Shown in pieces: positions 5,829 to 7,396 of a stretch of DNA of 7,396 bases. Under the pieces are notes generated by a model that ran no database searches, was not told the DNA's origin, and was given only the letters and a program-made list of their open reading frames with translations. Within the stretch, counting starts at the first letter, position 1. Each line of letters starts with the position of its first letter. Both the position numbers and the translations under genes were made by a program. Source of the DNA: CAYYJM01 sp964471755 (GTDB lineage: Bacteria; Planctomycetota; Planctomycetia; Gemmatales; Gemmataceae); NCBI GenBank assembly GCA_964471755.1, contig CAYYJM010000287.1, forward strand, positions 1 to 7,396. Reading direction: 5' to 3'.

Positions 5829-7396
5829 ATGCCCGCGTACGTCGGTATCGACTTCGGCACCAGTAACTCGGTGGTGGCGAACTTCCAGTTTGGCCAGGCC
5901 GAGGTCATTCCCAATCACGAGGGCCAGAAATACACGCCCTCGATCGTCACCTTGCGCCGGGACGGCAGCCTGGCCTTCGGTCAGGAGGCCAAGGAGAACT
6001 TCGACGAGCAGCGCTCCATCCGTTCGATCAAGCGCATTCTCGGCACCCCCGAGCGGGTGCCGTTGGTGGGCCAGAACCTGCGTACCGAGCAGATCGCCGT
6101 CATGCTCTTTTCGTTGCTCAAGAAGGACGCCGAGCAGGTTCTGGGCGATTCCTTCATGAAGGCGGTGGTGACGATCCCGGCCAACAGCAAGGGCCTGGCC
6201 CGTCACGCCACGAAGCTCTGTGCCGGAGCGGCCGGCATGCAGGTGCTGACGCTGATCAACGAGCCGACGGCGGCGGCCATCTGCTACGGCCTGAACTCCC
6301 AGGAGGATCAGACGGTCCTCGTCTACGACTTCGGCGGCGGCACCCTCGACGTGACGATCCTGCGCATCCACCACGGTATCTTCGAGGAGATTTCGTCGAA
6401 GGGCATCGGCAAGCTCGGTGGTGACGATGTCGATGCCGCCCTGGCCAAGATCATCGCCGACCGCTTCCAGCAGAAGACCGGCTTCGACATCCTCAACTCG
6501 CCCTATCGGCAGCAGTTCATGCTGGCCTGCGAGCGGGCCAAGATCGACCTGTCGAGTGAATCGACGGCCGTGGCTCGCAAGGCGGAACTGGTCCCGGAGC
6601 GGCATCTGTCGCTGGAGGAAGAGGGCACCCGCGCCGAGCGCCGCATGTCGTCGAGCACCCGCGCCGAGTTCGAGCGGGTGATCATGCCGCTGGTCGTCAA
6701 GAGCGGCACGGCCATCGACGAGGCCCTGAAGCTGCGTGGTCTTCGGCCCAAGGACATCGACCGGATTCTGCTCGTGGGCGGCACCAGCAAGATTCCGCTG
6801 ATTCGCCGGTTCGTCTCGGAGAAGCTGGCCGGCAAGGAGCCGGAGTCGTTCGAGCGGGTTGATCCGATGACCTGTGTCGCCCAGGGAGCGGCGATCGTCT
6901 CGGCCATTCTCCNNNNNNNNNNNNNNNNNNNNNNNNNNNNNNNNNNNNNNNNNNNNNNNNNNNNNNGGGGCTGGACAACTACGCCTACTCGGTCAAGCTG
7001 GAGCATTCGCTCTGCACCAATCCGATCGATTCGCGGACCAATCGGGTCTACCTCGATCCGATCATCAAGCGGGGAGCGGACATCCCCTGCAATTTCAACA
7101 AGACGTACTATCCGGTGGCCGACCCGGCCGAGCGGGTGGTGATCTGCGTGTACGAAGGGGACGTCTACGACAATCCGGAGAGTCCCGAGAACGTCAAGAT
7201 GGCGGAGATCCCCTGGGAATTCAAGCCACCGCGTCCGCAGCGTGACGCGGCTTTGGAAGTGAGCTTCGAGTACGGCGATGACGGCATTCTGACCGTGCAG
7301 ATCCAGGACCCGCATTCCGGCCAGAAGAAGCGGTTCGCGATCCAGCAGACGGGCGAGGATCAGATCAACGCGGCGCAGTTGATCAAGATGAAGGAG
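5829..7396 (+). CDS. Hsp70 family (DnaK-like) chaperone, 3' partial, interrupted by an assembly gap
   Basis: Hsp70 proteins are cytoplasmic ATPases that bind and release unfolded polypeptide. Before the gap 361 codons cover nearly the whole ATPase domain: phosphate-1 motif Asp8-Phe-Gly-Thr-Ser; Lys68 in Ile-Lys-Arg-Ile-Leu-Gly, matching DnaK Lys70; the Val-Thr-Ile-Pro-Ala and Asn-Glu-Pro-Thr-Ala-Ala-Ala segment (114-150, Glu145); phosphate-2 motif Asp167-Phe-Gly-Gly-Gly-Thr-Leu-Asp; and the adenosine motif Leu315-Val-Gly-Gly-Thr. All key residues are kept, so it should hydrolyse ATP. After the gap (from 6968, a different frame) 143 open codons encode the beta part of the substrate-binding domain, ending with Leu-Glu-Val-Ser-Phe, Asp-Asp-Gly-Ile-Leu-Thr-Val and a Ser-Gly-Gln-Lys-Lys stretch. 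The interdomain linker falls in or beside the gap, and the lid lies beyond the window. Divergence from housekeeping DnaK in the binding domain and the neighbouring GrpE-like, J-like and TPR genes suggest a specialised paralogue. No symbol is given for that reason. Confidence 0.93.
6913..6966. other. Assembly gap of 54 N inside the Hsp70 gene
   Basis: Bases 6913-6966 are all N. The coding frame changes across it: codons begin at positions divisible by 3 before the gap and at positions leaving remainder 2 after it. To keep the gene intact the true gap must leave remainder 1 when divided by 3 (for example 52 or 55 bases), so the stated length is probably only an estimate. The missing stretch would include the end of the ATPase domain and the interdomain linker. 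Confidence 0.95.

Noticed and set aside
4470..5914. Overlapping open frames on the - strand (300 and 333 codons) across the J-like, GrpE-like and Hsp70 genes
   Set aside because: They lie opposite genes with recognisable families and have low-complexity, Arg/Ser-rich products.
5754..6605. Open frame on the - strand (283 codons) opposite the Hsp70 ATPase domain
   Set aside because: Antisense open frames opposite Hsp70 genes are a well-known artefact of their codon pattern; there is no start context or domain.

Overview
The window is GC-rich bacterial DNA with five consecutive genes, all on the + strand, tightly packed and apparently one transcription unit. The source looks like a draft or metagenomic assembly, because a run of 54 N interrupts the last gene. 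Composition and the large TPR proteins beside an extra Hsp70 suggest Planctomycetota (Gemmata-like), but this is an inference from style only; no phylogenetic marker is present and other high-GC phyla are not excluded.

Layout: 1-158 is a leader with two clear stem-loops, the first possibly the terminator of an off-window gene. 159-2855 encodes an 898-residue TPR protein with one N-terminal membrane anchor. 2929-4545 encodes a 538-residue soluble TPR protein with a helical C-terminal domain. 4560-5081 encodes a 173-residue protein with a recognisable J-domain fold pattern whose HPD tripeptide is replaced by RRN. 5078-5743 encodes a GrpE-like protein and overlaps the preceding stop codon (ATGA). 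An 85-base spacer holding a strong bulged hairpin follows. 5829-7396 encodes an Hsp70 (DnaK-like) ATPase that runs off the right edge.

Taken together this reads as a dedicated, non-housekeeping Hsp70 machine: an ATPase (Hsp70), its exchange factor (GrpE-like), a J-like partner that lacks the ATPase-stimulating HPD, and two TPR proteins, one of which could hold the complex at the cytoplasmic membrane. The Hsp70, GrpE and TPR assignments rest on clear motifs. The J-like assignment is good but not certain. That the five products act together is inferred from gene order, spacing and family knowledge. The most unusual points are the HPD-less J-like protein, the bacterial TPR/Hsp70 pairing and the membrane anchor. 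The N gap also breaks the Hsp70 reading frame, most simply because the N count is wrong; the coding frame resumes intact after it.
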